Assembly: GCA_022829145.1 (NCBI GenBank)
Contig: CM040755.1
Coordinates: 17,894,063 to 17,958,062, forward strand
Direction of reading: 5' to 3'
Origin: Albula goreensis
Lineage: Eukaryota > Chordata > Actinopteri > Albuliformes > Albulidae
Length of the DNA stretch: 64,000 bases
Within the stretch, counting starts at the first letter, position 1, and each line of letters opens with the position of its first letter. The position numbers were made by a program, and so were the translations under genes. Below, piece after piece: positions 53,501 to 64,000 of the stretch. The notes below the pieces were generated by a model that saw only the letters and a list, made by a program, of their open reading frames with translations, did not search any database and was not told the DNA's origin.

Positions 53501-54644
53501 TTTTCAGTTTAGTCTTGCACATTCCTCCTTTCAATAGTCAGCCAGAGTAACCATCAAAGTATAATTGAAAGATGAAGTTTAATTGGAATCATGTTATTGC
53601 TGAAGTAAATTACAAGCATGGTAGCCCAACAGACAACTGGTGTTCTACATAATGGCTTACGCTTTATGAAACTGTAATGGAAAGAGCACATGAACACGTA
53701 AAGGAAAATAAATTAAAAGGGTAGAAAATAGGAAGCTACATTTTGAAGAACTCAGCACAAGACTAAGTGTTCAGTATGGCAAAATATGGCTCCCTGCATG
53801 CATGCCCTCAACCTCTAAAATATCAAGGACATAAGGATTTTAAATTAATATTGGGTTACAGCCACCCCTTCAAGGATTCATTCTGAAGACGGTAGGCTTG
53901 CTAATAAAAGATGTCTCTTGTGTTGAATCTAATTGAATTTGGGTGCCATCCCCAAAAAGCAGGACTCCCAGGTGGTTCTCTCTGTGACGTGCTCTGTTTA
54001 GCTTCTGTTTCTGGGCGTTGAGACCCTTGGGCTGTGGCCTACTTCTCAGGATGTCCTTCCTGTGTGAAGACAGGCCATCAGTCTGGAACCTCTCTTAAAA
54101 CCCCCATGAGTCCCTTACCCTTACCAACTGCAAATATATAGAGTGGGCACAAGAAAACAGTTAGCAATTTTTTTCAATATGAAATACCACTCATAAGATG
54201 AATTATAAACATATAAAGTTGTTTAGATCTTTTTTCTGTGGTGCTTATGTAGGGAATCCTGCATGCTTGAGCAGCATATCTAACCATCCTGAATATCATC
54301 TCAGCTAGACAGCCCTGTCCTCCTTGGTAATATCATTCTTACAAATATTTAATGATTTAAGAATCAACATCAAAAGCTCTAATAATGATTACAATGAAAT
54401 GAAATCTTATATGTTATTATAATTCAGTTATTAAGCTTAATTATACATTTATAACTGCAATGTGTTCTAAACTGGGACCAGATTTTGTTTATGAAGATTG
54501 AATCATTCAGATTTTTCTGTTAAATGAGGCTGCCTCACAAACCATGGCATCTCCTCCCATCATTGCGTGATGCTTGTTTGGTTTTTTAAAAAGGGCAACA
54601 ACTTTGTTGTAGGTTGGGGAGCTGCATAGCACAACAGCCTGAAT

Positions 54645-54925
54645 ATGTAATGACCTTGTGTTTCTCTACAGTTCCACAGTGAATTTGTTTGGTATGACGT
54701 TGCATTAATCACAGTGTGTCTTTAAGGGCAACTTGTTTTTCTGAAGTTCTACATTGTGAATGCAATGACCCTGAACTTCTCTGCAACTTTGCAATAACCC
54801 TGTGTTGGTTTATAGCACTTCCTTGTGGCTGTGGTGACCATGCATTATTCTGTAGCTCCAAAGTGTGCCTGCACTGACACGTTTCTCTGCAACTCCAAAG
54901 CAGCTCTCACAGTCACCTTGTCCTA
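54645..54925. repeat. Degenerate minisatellite
   Basis: Recurring modules such as TGACCTTGTGTTTCTCTACAG, CCCTGAACTTCTCTGCAACT and GACACGTTTCTCTGCAACTC indicate an old tandem array with units of about 40-60 bp. Confidence 0.55.
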
Positions 54926-55499
54926 CAGTGGATGGTGTCAGCAGAATAATCCACCTGTGAGATTTCATTAATGAAATTTCACTTTAACACAAAGGCATCA
55001 CCACTAACATCAGTAATGACTTTATGTTATGAATCAGATGAAAGTGTGAAAGGATGAGAGAAAAAGGTGCTGAGAGTCAAAATAGTGATGGAGAGTATTT
55101 AACTTTGCTCCAAACTTATGCCTTCTTGAGTTGATGAGATGGGCTTACAGTCAAATTTGGACATTCCAAACTATGGGCAGTTAAAATACTAAAATAATCA
55201 AATACTTGTAAAAACTATTTAAAAAAATAATTAGGCAATAACTTATTTTAACAAAAGAAACATAAATATAGATGTTTGAGCGGTCCTCACAAACTGTGTT
55301 GGGGATGCAGCACATATACTGAACCCTGATTGTCAGATTATCTCATATCAACTGTGAAAGTGTCATCTTTAATGTCACCCATCTCATTAACCATAATCCT
55401 GCTTTGTGGATATTGTGTGAGGGGGTGAGCTCAGTCAGGGAGGCTTTCATTTCATCAAGCAAGAACCTCGCCTTTTCATCTGTCTTCACAAAGCAAAAG

Positions 55500-55563
55500 A
55501 TGGCAGGAGGAATTCTGCTCCCCTGGTTCAGACGAGCTGTGCTGACTTTCTGGATTTCAACAG
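55500..55563 (+). other. Weak candidate first coding exon (signal-like peptide)
   Basis: An ATG in good context (AAAGATGG) opens 21 codons, MAGGILLPWFRRAVLTFWIS then T, up to a donor CAACAG|GTATGT. The Arg-Arg then hydrophobic run resembles a signal peptide. If real, the rest of the gene lies to the right, beyond the window or in exons I do not recognise. Confidence 0.25.
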
Positions 55564-58500
55564 GTATGTCACCATGCAATTATAAAGCGCTTTCATTTAG
55601 AGACACTTGGGATGACATCTGCTGTCTGTAAAGAAGAGATGTAGCACAGAAACTGGAGATAAAGGTGGATGGATGGTAGATGATCCTGACCTCTCAGATG
55701 GGTCCTGCAGACCACTTTCATAGCCATTTTACCTATTTAGGCTAATTAAGGAACATTAATGACTTCAACAATCTCTTTCCTGCATGTGATTGTTGTACTA
55801 TAGGTTGAATAAAAATGATGCAGGTACATTTACTAGCTGTGTTTTGGGAAAGTTGGAAACTTCAGATCACAACTTCACTCTGACAGCACATGCCATTACA
55901 GCAGATTTTTACCATATGAAAAACATACCTGAATTGCACTCTTGGAAGCTGACAGCAATCTTTTTGCATTGGTCTAAAATATGCCACTAAAGCTTAATTC
56001 AAAATGGCTGGTTAGTGGGTATGTCCAAGATGAGGTATTTTGATTTCTTTAAAGCTGTTTTCAGGGTGGAACTTGCATGTTTACTCTGGAGTAATGTGAG
56101 AGTTGACAGTGTCTGACTGTGTAAAGAGAGCTTTGATGTGCTCATGAGTCAGCACAGATGTATTGCACCGTTTGTTGTGTTTATGAAATTACACTGGGCC
56201 AGTGTATGAATGGGTCTCATTACAAGGTTCAGCTACACTAAGATGCTTCAGCCTCAGACAGAGAAGTTTCATTTGCTATATTAGTTTATTTAGAAGGTTG
56301 ATATTTATTGAACCATGCCAGCATAAGAAGTACTGCCAAGTGGGGAAGCAAAATGTTTTAGCTGTAATCAACCCCCAAATATCATGCACGAAAGCAAATA
56401 TATATGTACACACAAGTGTGTGTGGAAAACAGTCTGTGTATGCCTAAGCTATAGGCTCCTGATCCTCCCTAGAGCATGTAGTGCAGTCTGGCTCAGTGCA
56501 GGTGGAACAGGTTGTTTTCCTTATTAAGTGAAAAGGGGATGGAGGGGTCACAGGGGCTTTTGAGCACACTGATTTTTGTTTTGGTGCCATCCAATATAAA
56601 GAGGATTAGATCATGATTATTCTGAATGAGACTCTCAGCGGCTTATCTAGATAATCGTCAGACAGGAAGTACTTCAATCTTCATCCTGTCAGATTACACT
56701 GACCATTCTTACTGAAGTTGAGTCTTTGAAAGAAGCAATTTTATCTGTAAAAGAAATCTAGGTTTCATTATGGCAGCATTAGAGAATAATAAAAAAAAAA
56801 TTATGACTGACCTAAATTTCTCATGCATTACTTTTTGCCTCACTCCTCATATAGTTAGAAAATCTAAATCAGGCTTTATAGTAATCTTTCTCATCATGTC
56901 TTTCTGTCTGTCTTGGATCATAGCTTGTGCAAATGTTTATGTGTAAATATAATTATTCTAATGAGACACTGTTTAGTTTATGAGGAAATGTCTGCATTAT
57001 TTTGCAGATAATTTTTCTCTCACACAGAATGATAAAAAGCGCAAAAAGAGAGCACCTGCATCTGAACATTTTTATTTTCTGTTGCAGGCCTATACTTACT
57101 GAATAAAGGCCAGAATGAGATCAATCTGACAATAACATTTGGAGAAAAATCTTTGAAGGAAAATTCTGGCATATGGTTCTTCATCCATAGCCCAGAGGAT
57201 GGTCTGAGCAGAGGATCATATGTCATTATTGTTAGTTCACTGTTCTTGCTGTATCCGATGAGCAAGAGAAGCAAGGGGAGATACTTGGTATGAAAAACAA
57301 TTGGATAAAAGAAAGGTATTACACACTGTGCTACATTCCAAGGCATCATTTTCTAACTAGTAAGTTTGCCATTTGTATCAATATTATGACCAGATTGTCT
57401 GGTCAATACAACATGGTTTTAATTGTTTTGATTTTTGCTAAAAACACAAGTTGAACAGATCTGAAATATTTCAAAGGAGAACGATATGTATAGAATCACT
57501 GAAAAAGCAGTTACTGAATAAATTGCATTAGGATGCAAGGGCCAGGGAGTAATAAATGCAGATTTCTGTTGTGCAGAATTATAATGAGAGAATAGAGGGA
57601 GCCCAGGGGAAACGCTCAGCTCAGGGCTGACCATTTACAGAGGCAAACAAAATGCTAAAATAATTACAATTAGAAAAAAAATAGGACAAGCATAATGTAT
57701 GCAGCATGCATGATCTGCTTCCATTGAATTTCCTCCGTTTATTGAATCAAAGCTTCAAAGGCACAATCATGCCATACAAATGTTCAAGAAGTTATATGGT
57801 ATTTGTGGTCATCTTGAGAGATTGCTTAAAAATGCATTTGGAACTTTAAATTTTCAGAGGATTATTTATTATGTCAAAAAACTTGAAGTGGATTTATAGG
57901 TTTGAGAAACAGCATTCTGATGAAGAGCTCAAAGCAAAACCTAATGGTGGGTAAGTGATCAGATTTTGTATTCTGTAATGAAACTACTGACCCTCTATTC
58001 AGGGCGCTTTGGCCAAGATATATGAGGTGTGAGATTCATTACACTGTTCTCTCTCCTGCTTATGATGGACCAGAATGACAACTACAGAAAAATGCAATAT
58101 TCAAGCATGCTTCCCTGTCTCCTGGTGAGAAACAGCAGGTGGCTGCTGCAGTAACCCGTCAGATCAGCCTGCTGAATACGCTCCTTCATTCTGCTCCACC
58201 CACATCACCCGTGTCTGTGAACCAACTGCATGAACTCCTTTAGAATAAAAATTGCTCTTTGCAGGGAAAAAAGAACTCAGGGACTATAAGGGAAATCACG
58301 TGTACTCTCAGAGCTTTAAAGAATTATGCCTTTTATCAGTGTTTATAAATGCACTCCTAGGTGGTGGTTTGCATCTGTTTGTTTAATGAGAACAGTTGTG
58401 GTCACTATTGCAGTGGGATTTGTTCAAAATTCCTAATGTCAATCAGACATTGAGAAGGAACATAATCTTGACTATGAAGTGTCTTTGAGAAAGGTAGACT

Positions 58501-59416
58501 TCAGTATAATCAACTGGTCTGTTCTCTGCAGTTGAAAATTAAGTCAAATCTTGGTTGCATGTAAATGTTGACATTGTGCTGGTGTGTAGGTGAGTAGTGG
58601 AGTGCTATGCAGATGTATAGGTGTTTATATATGTGGATGTGTTTGTGTGTAAGTGTTGTTACACAGTTGTGTTGATAATGTATATGGCAGGTGCTGTAGG
58701 CGAATAGACCTGCTGTGTCTGCTGTAGTAGTTGCAGTGACAGCTATGAACATGCTGAACTGCTGGTCCGATGGGGGAGGAGACAGCAGCAAGACACACAT
58801 CTGCTCTCTCCTCAGAGCAACAGGAACAGATAAGGGGTGGAGCGTCTGTGCCTTCGTGAGCTCAGCAGGACAGAGTTCACCCGCTGCGTTAGTGAGCTGG
58901 ACAGAGTTTAATAACCGATTTACTGGGGAATGTGGTGAGAAATTAGTTCTGTCAAGGCTTAAAACTGACCTCAAATCAAATTTAAATTTCCGTACCATGT
59001 TACAGCTCACATCCAGTTTCACAAATTCGTTCTACAAAGGAGATGATCATTCAGGCACAAAACTTTAACATCCGGGCCAAAAGGGACACTTGAGCATGGA
59101 GGCTGGATGACTGAGCCTGTTTAATGTAGTAGGAGGATGGTTAAGCACTCAATATGTTCCGCTCAAAGTAAGTTGGGAATATGGGTGCAGTCACAATGGG
59201 GTCACTGCCTCTCCCTGAATCTTATTAGAGATACTACAGTTAATGGTGAGCAGTATGAGCCCGTGGGGAAATGTCTTGCACAAGCCACCACATCTGCATC
59301 GGCCAACAACAGGCTGTGAGCCTTCCCACAATTCCTTAACACAACCACCAATTCACACTCAAAACAATCCCACAATCCCACAGCGTAATCACCAACACAC
59401 AGAGCATTCCTACGGA

Positions 59417-59451
59417 GAAAGAGAGAGCGAGAGAGAGAGAGCGAGAGAAAG
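59417..59451. repeat. GA-rich simple repeat
   Basis: Imperfect (GA)n with GAGC interruptions. Confidence 0.85.
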
Positions 59452-62369
59452 AGATTATGTCTATAATCCGTATTCATGGTGCATGTTACTGCTTAAGCCC
59501 CTTATTCATTGAAATGGTTTCCTGGGTTTAAATGGCATAGATATTTATTACTCCCCATAATTACAAAGCAACCAGGAACAATGATGGATGCTCAGCCATT
59601 GCAGGGAAATAGAAATGTTGCATTAATATATAATTCAGGATTCAGGGTGAGTTTTTATTTTCAAAGCCCTGACAGACATATTTTGCTGCATTAGTCACGA
59701 TGTAATCAAGCATTAGACAGAAATCAGTTTTGACAGGCTTGTTGAGAATTGTTTTTGTTGAGAATTGTTGCATTTCCTTAGCAGTGGGCACATAACCATG
59801 GAAACACCAGCCTCCACCTCACCTGTCCATGATGTGTGCACAGCACCAAGTCCAGAGGCATTCATCTTCACCTCAGGGGATAGTTTCTTTAAGATGTGTT
59901 ATCGGCCCTCCAACCTTGTCACCCCACTTTAATATTAAAATGATTGAAAAATGTTTTTCTAATGCATGAGAAAGGTTCATTGAAGTGACATCCATAATAA
60001 GTATATGCAATGTAATACTTGACTGTAAGTGTGTCATACAGAGGGTAAGGCTCCCTAAGATGTATGATCCTTGGGTAGTTAGTCTGTCCAGGGTACATAC
60101 AGAAGAAAAGGATACCTGCTTGCAGCTTTGAATGGGGTTCCCTGTTGCAATTGATAAAGAATGCAATGAAATCTACAGTTAATTTAAAATTTATATGATG
60201 GGTTTTCCATGTGCTTATCTGTGTATAAAATATACAATGTGTATTGAACAATCAGACATGTCACACATCCTACTTTGAAGATGAATGCACAACAAAAACA
60301 TTATTTGTAGTATGAAAATAATAATTCTAGTTATTCATGATGTTGGCTGCTTCTGCAGAGTGAAACAATGCAGTACAGTGGGATTCTTTTCCAATGTAAT
60401 CATAAATGTCCTGCTATGAAAGATAGAAGTTTTACATTTTTTCAGCATTATTATCCAGGAATGTGATGCAATTCTGTTTTATTGTTCCCTTAGAGGCTTT
60501 CTCCAAGTTCCCATGCCAAAGTGACCACAAAATACATAAATAACATTCCATATCAACATTACTGCTTTTCTTCATACACTTCACTAAGGGCATATCAGAC
60601 CGGAAATAGACCACAGCATGAACTGAACTGAGATAGTAGCTTCCATATAATCATGCCCGTGTTTTTTGTCCTCTGATGTAGCAGATACATTATGTTGCCT
60701 AAATCCCCAGAGGTCTGTGAATCTGAATGTTTTCACCTGTTTCCCACAAGTTGCTCCATGTTCTTATTTTTATTCCACCATCTTTTGAACTGCACAGGAG
60801 AGTAGGAGCTAAGCACTGATGTATATAAGCATATCAAACATACTTTTCCCTTGCTGTGCACAGTAATTCAATGCACACGCCATGAACCGTCAGTCACAAT
60901 CTCTCTTTGAAATTCTCCATTTCACTCTAAAAGACACAACTGGTATAACAGAGTTAACATTTCTGTGGCAGACTTTGATAATCTCTATTGTTTTAACAAG
61001 TAAAAAGTTAACTTGTGAAAGGTTATATAAATGTAAGGCCACAGCATTTTCAAAACTTTGGCGATTAAAGTCAAGTCCAGTAATACTGCTAGACCACAGC
61101 TAAATCAATTTTAAAATAGTACCACTACCAAGGCAGCTTTCAAAGAATATACTGTAGTGCTTTAAAATATTGCATTGCCAGTAGACAGACATTCAGTGGC
61201 TCATAACATGTACACTGTGGTGGGGAAACTTGACCACATTAAATGATTAATTTCTAATTTATACAGTAATTTGACTCTTCAGAATAAAAAAATGCACAGT
61301 TTATAGACTTGCAGAAGGGTTGAGGTGCATAATGGGAAAGATCTCTGCTGTTGTCAGATGGAGCACACAGCTGAGTGGCCAGTGAGATTCTCGTAACAGC
61401 TGGGACACCACATTTTGTTGCATTTGAAAATGTAAACACTTTACTTCTGTCTTATAAACATTGAGCCCTGTAACCTTCATATGCTGAACAATGTAGATGA
61501 GCAGAGGCTAATGTTTGTTTACCTAACTTCATGGAGGGTCCAGGCAACCTTAGCAAGTAGCATTGGGGATCCAGTAGGGGGCAGTTTCCTCCTGGGTTAT
61601 CCAATGCTTCAGAGTTTTTAGTGGAAAGCTTTGCAAATCAATCACATCTTGAAACATCTCTTTCACAGCTTTTTGCCCTTTTTGACTATTGCATTTCAAG
61701 ACAGACTTTAATGTCTTTATGCTCCTCTAATGTTTTGTGGACCAAATTAGAAACATTAACATGAATTCAGTTACACTTTACCTTTTAAAAGGGCAATAAC
61801 CCAGATTTCAATAACCAATTGAACACAATTTCTACTGGAATGAGCTAATTTGCAACATTTTCAGACTCATTTTGATATACTACTGTCTTTGTCATTAAGC
61901 ATGTTCATACAAGCCACTACTCATTTAAGCCCACGTTCAATCACACTCAAAATGTTGGTCTTTGTCTTTCAGGTGATAGAAGAAACAGACTGTGTCTGTT
62001 AGGAGTGAATGAGGCATCCTTTTCCCCAGTTTGCTTTATGAGTGCTGACATGTTCCACGCCCTTTTGTGCTCTCATGTTCAGCTCAGCGCACATTCTCTG
62101 CCAAGCTGCATCTCATCAGAGCTCATAATAAACCTGCCCTTTGAAAATTAATGTTCCACCACCTCAGAGTAGCGCAGCAGAACCCTAACATAATTAATCT
62201 CAGATACATTATATCTTGTTTAAAAAGAGATTTAAAGAAGGCCTTTGGTTATTGTGATAAATGGATTTGGTTTAAGTGGAATGCTCTGTTGAATGGATTC
62301 AACTGAGAGGGCAGGTATCACAGGAGAAAAGAGCAGAGAAACAGAAGATGAACACAGACGTGCTTTTCA

Positions 62370-62650
62370 GTAGGAAGCTGATTACTCAGTTAAGAGGTCA
62401 TGCTGAGAGAGAGGCTAGTGACTACATTAACAGGTAATGGTGAGAGTCAGTCTAGTGACTGGACTAGCAAAAAAAAATGAAATACAGTTTGGTCCGTGGA
62501 TTAGCATGAAAAATAAGAGAGAGAGAAGTTGATAACTGGATGAGCAGGTAAAGGTGGAGGGAGGTTAGTGACTGCATTAACAAAGAGAGAGAGAAGGTAC
62601 TGACTGGATTAACAGGTAAAAGTAAAAGACTGGTAACGCACTGATAAAAA
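62370..62650. repeat. Degenerate minisatellite
   Basis: Repeated modules GTGACTACATTAACAGGTAA, GTGACTGGACTAGCA, ATAACTGGATGAGCAGGTAA, GTGACTGCATTAACA and CTGACTGGATTAACAGGTAA, separated by GAGA-rich spacers, with units of about 40-60 bp. Confidence 0.75.
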
Positions 62651-64000
62651 TATGTAAAAGAGATTTTGTCAAAAATCAAACAATACAAAATATGTAAGCA
62701 AAAATTATACAGGAATCACAAAGTCCCACAAAAAAGCCCCAAACATTAGGTATTTGTATTTAATTAGCTGTCAAGAACTCCAGGCTAGGAAATCATATCA
62801 GACATGACATCAAAATCTCAAATCAAACAGTGCAGAATTTTTAACAGACATCAATGATAACTGTTCAGAGGCTCTCCCCTGCCAAACCTACCCCCTGATT
62901 TTACCTGAAGAAATGCCAAAGAATAGAAACAGAGAGTGGTGACACAGAATTTCAGTCATTGATGAAGTAATGTTCATATCTTGATTGCTCAGCAACTTAA
63001 AAAGATAACTATCACATTTATAATACACAAGAACGTTTGTCACAATGCACGGTTAATTGTTTTAGGAGGAAGTCAGAAAATTGACTTTTACAGCTAAATT
63101 ATTCATACTTTCACTGGCTTAAAACATCAGGATGAGTTAGGTTGTCTTTTAATGATTCTGTTTGTGCTTTTGTTTCCCCTTTCTTTTCAGTTTCAATGCA
63201 AAGTACAGATGGTGTACCATGTGCAGAGCTGAGCCCTGAGTGGCCTCTCCCTTGGAAACTGGTTTGAAATTGTCTCAAAGCTGCTATATGTGTAAAAGCT
63301 CTTTAATGTAACATCAGTTGTGTAAATGGAGGTAACATACTCACTTTGGAATTTCACCTGATTGTTTTGGCAAGATACTTGGCAAATATTTATGGTGAAG
63401 GTCTTTGATATTTGCATGTAAACTGTGTGCATCTCTGAATGCATCAATGATGGAGTGGTGTGATTTCTAAACCTTTCATTATTCGAGCTATAACAGTCTA
63501 GTGATAAAGTCTTTCTTACTCAGTGTCCTTATAATGTATTGTTATGGCAACAATATCTTTGTCTGGATGTTCCAGACTGTGCTCTGAAATGAACTGTCGC
63601 TCAAAGAGGTTTGATAGGCAGGAAGTATAAAAGATAATGTGGAAGGTAGACAACACTGTCTGACAGTGCATTTGATTTTAAATTGAATAGACAGTGTCTG
63701 AGTTTGAAATTAATCTACATCTCTATCTATATCTCTATATCTATCACCACTTCATTTTAATTGCTTGTTCATGACATTGAACCATTGATCTATTCATAAA
63801 CCTTAATCCTGATCTATTCATAAACTTTAAGCCTATTAGCTTTGAGAATCTCACAAGAGTGTAATATTCCAATGAGATAACCCATCTGAATATGCATCCC
63901 GAAAATAAAAATCATTATGAGAGCATTTATGTGGTAGTGAAGTGTCCTCAAAAATGCCCTTGGTTTAGGCATTTGTGTATGTGGGAATGTTTGGACAGTT

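Larger units (their letters stand above)
49466..64000. other. Gene-poor right end of the window
   Basis: 14.5 kb AT-rich DNA with tandem repeats (50465-50580, 54645-54925, 59417-59451, 62370-62650), one candidate first exon (55500-55563) and acceptor-like sites at 61971 and 63190 with short frames behind them. No supported gene. Confidence 0.65.

Noticed and set aside
58510..59022. 170-codon open frame on the minus strand (and 117 codons on plus)
   Set aside because: The longest frame in the right part, but composition is irregular, it has no family resemblance and overlaps an opposite frame. Treated as chance.
61971..63270. Two good acceptors (61976 and 63190) with short frames to a stop
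   Set aside because: Frames of 9-25 codons only, no linked upstream exon; left as unsupported.

Overview
The window is vertebrate nuclear DNA, most likely from a ray-finned (teleost) fish. Introns have GT-AG boundaries, there is no operon-like packing, microsatellites are long, and small palindromic DNA-transposon fossils are common. The recognisable proteins are vertebrate orthologues, and the parathyroid hormone has a fish-like sequence. About 27 kb on the left holds all the confident genes. About 37 kb on the right has no gene that I can support.

Left to right: (1) 1-11,240 holds the 5' two thirds of btbd10 on the minus strand. Four coding exons are visible (171-273, 392-686, 3202-3398, 9856-9956), plus a probable 5'UTR exon and a promoter with two TCGCGAGA elements. 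The 3' part of the gene lies beyond the left edge. Its introns carry two palindromic MITE-like elements, a CpG-rich block that may be an alternative promoter, a GC-rich island and a perfect 17-bp hairpin. (2) 12,449-13,369 is pth (parathyroid hormone), minus strand. It has the classic three-exon layout, a TATA box, and two full CRE palindromes 0.8-1.2 kb upstream. The btbd10-pth neighbourhood is also found in human (11p15). (3) 13,370-22,000 is gene-free and includes a probable solo LTR. (4) About 22,040-25,850 is a plus-strand gene for a 489-residue lysine-rich, probably nuclear protein that I do not recognise. It carries several credible short docking motifs. (5) 25,886-26,973 is the two-protein locus pyurf-pigy on the minus strand: a spliced PREY (Trm112-like mitochondrial factor) frame followed 76 nt later by the 71-residue PIG-Y frame, as in mammals. 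It converges tail to tail with the unknown gene.

27,100-64,000 is AT-rich, gene-poor DNA. It holds long GATA and CA microsatellites, degenerate minisatellites, small MITEs, a few transposon or LTR-like fossils, and some weak candidate exons that cannot be attached to a gene from this sequence alone.

Functionally the genes are independent: btbd10 (Akt/PP2A-linked BTB protein), pth (calcium hormone), pyurf (mitochondrial methyltransferase chaperone) and pigy (GPI-anchor synthesis). I found no bacterial-style system, CRISPR array or tRNA/rRNA gene. The observations most worth following up are the bicistronic pyurf-pigy transcript, the motif-rich unknown gene and the internal CpG-rich block of btbd10.
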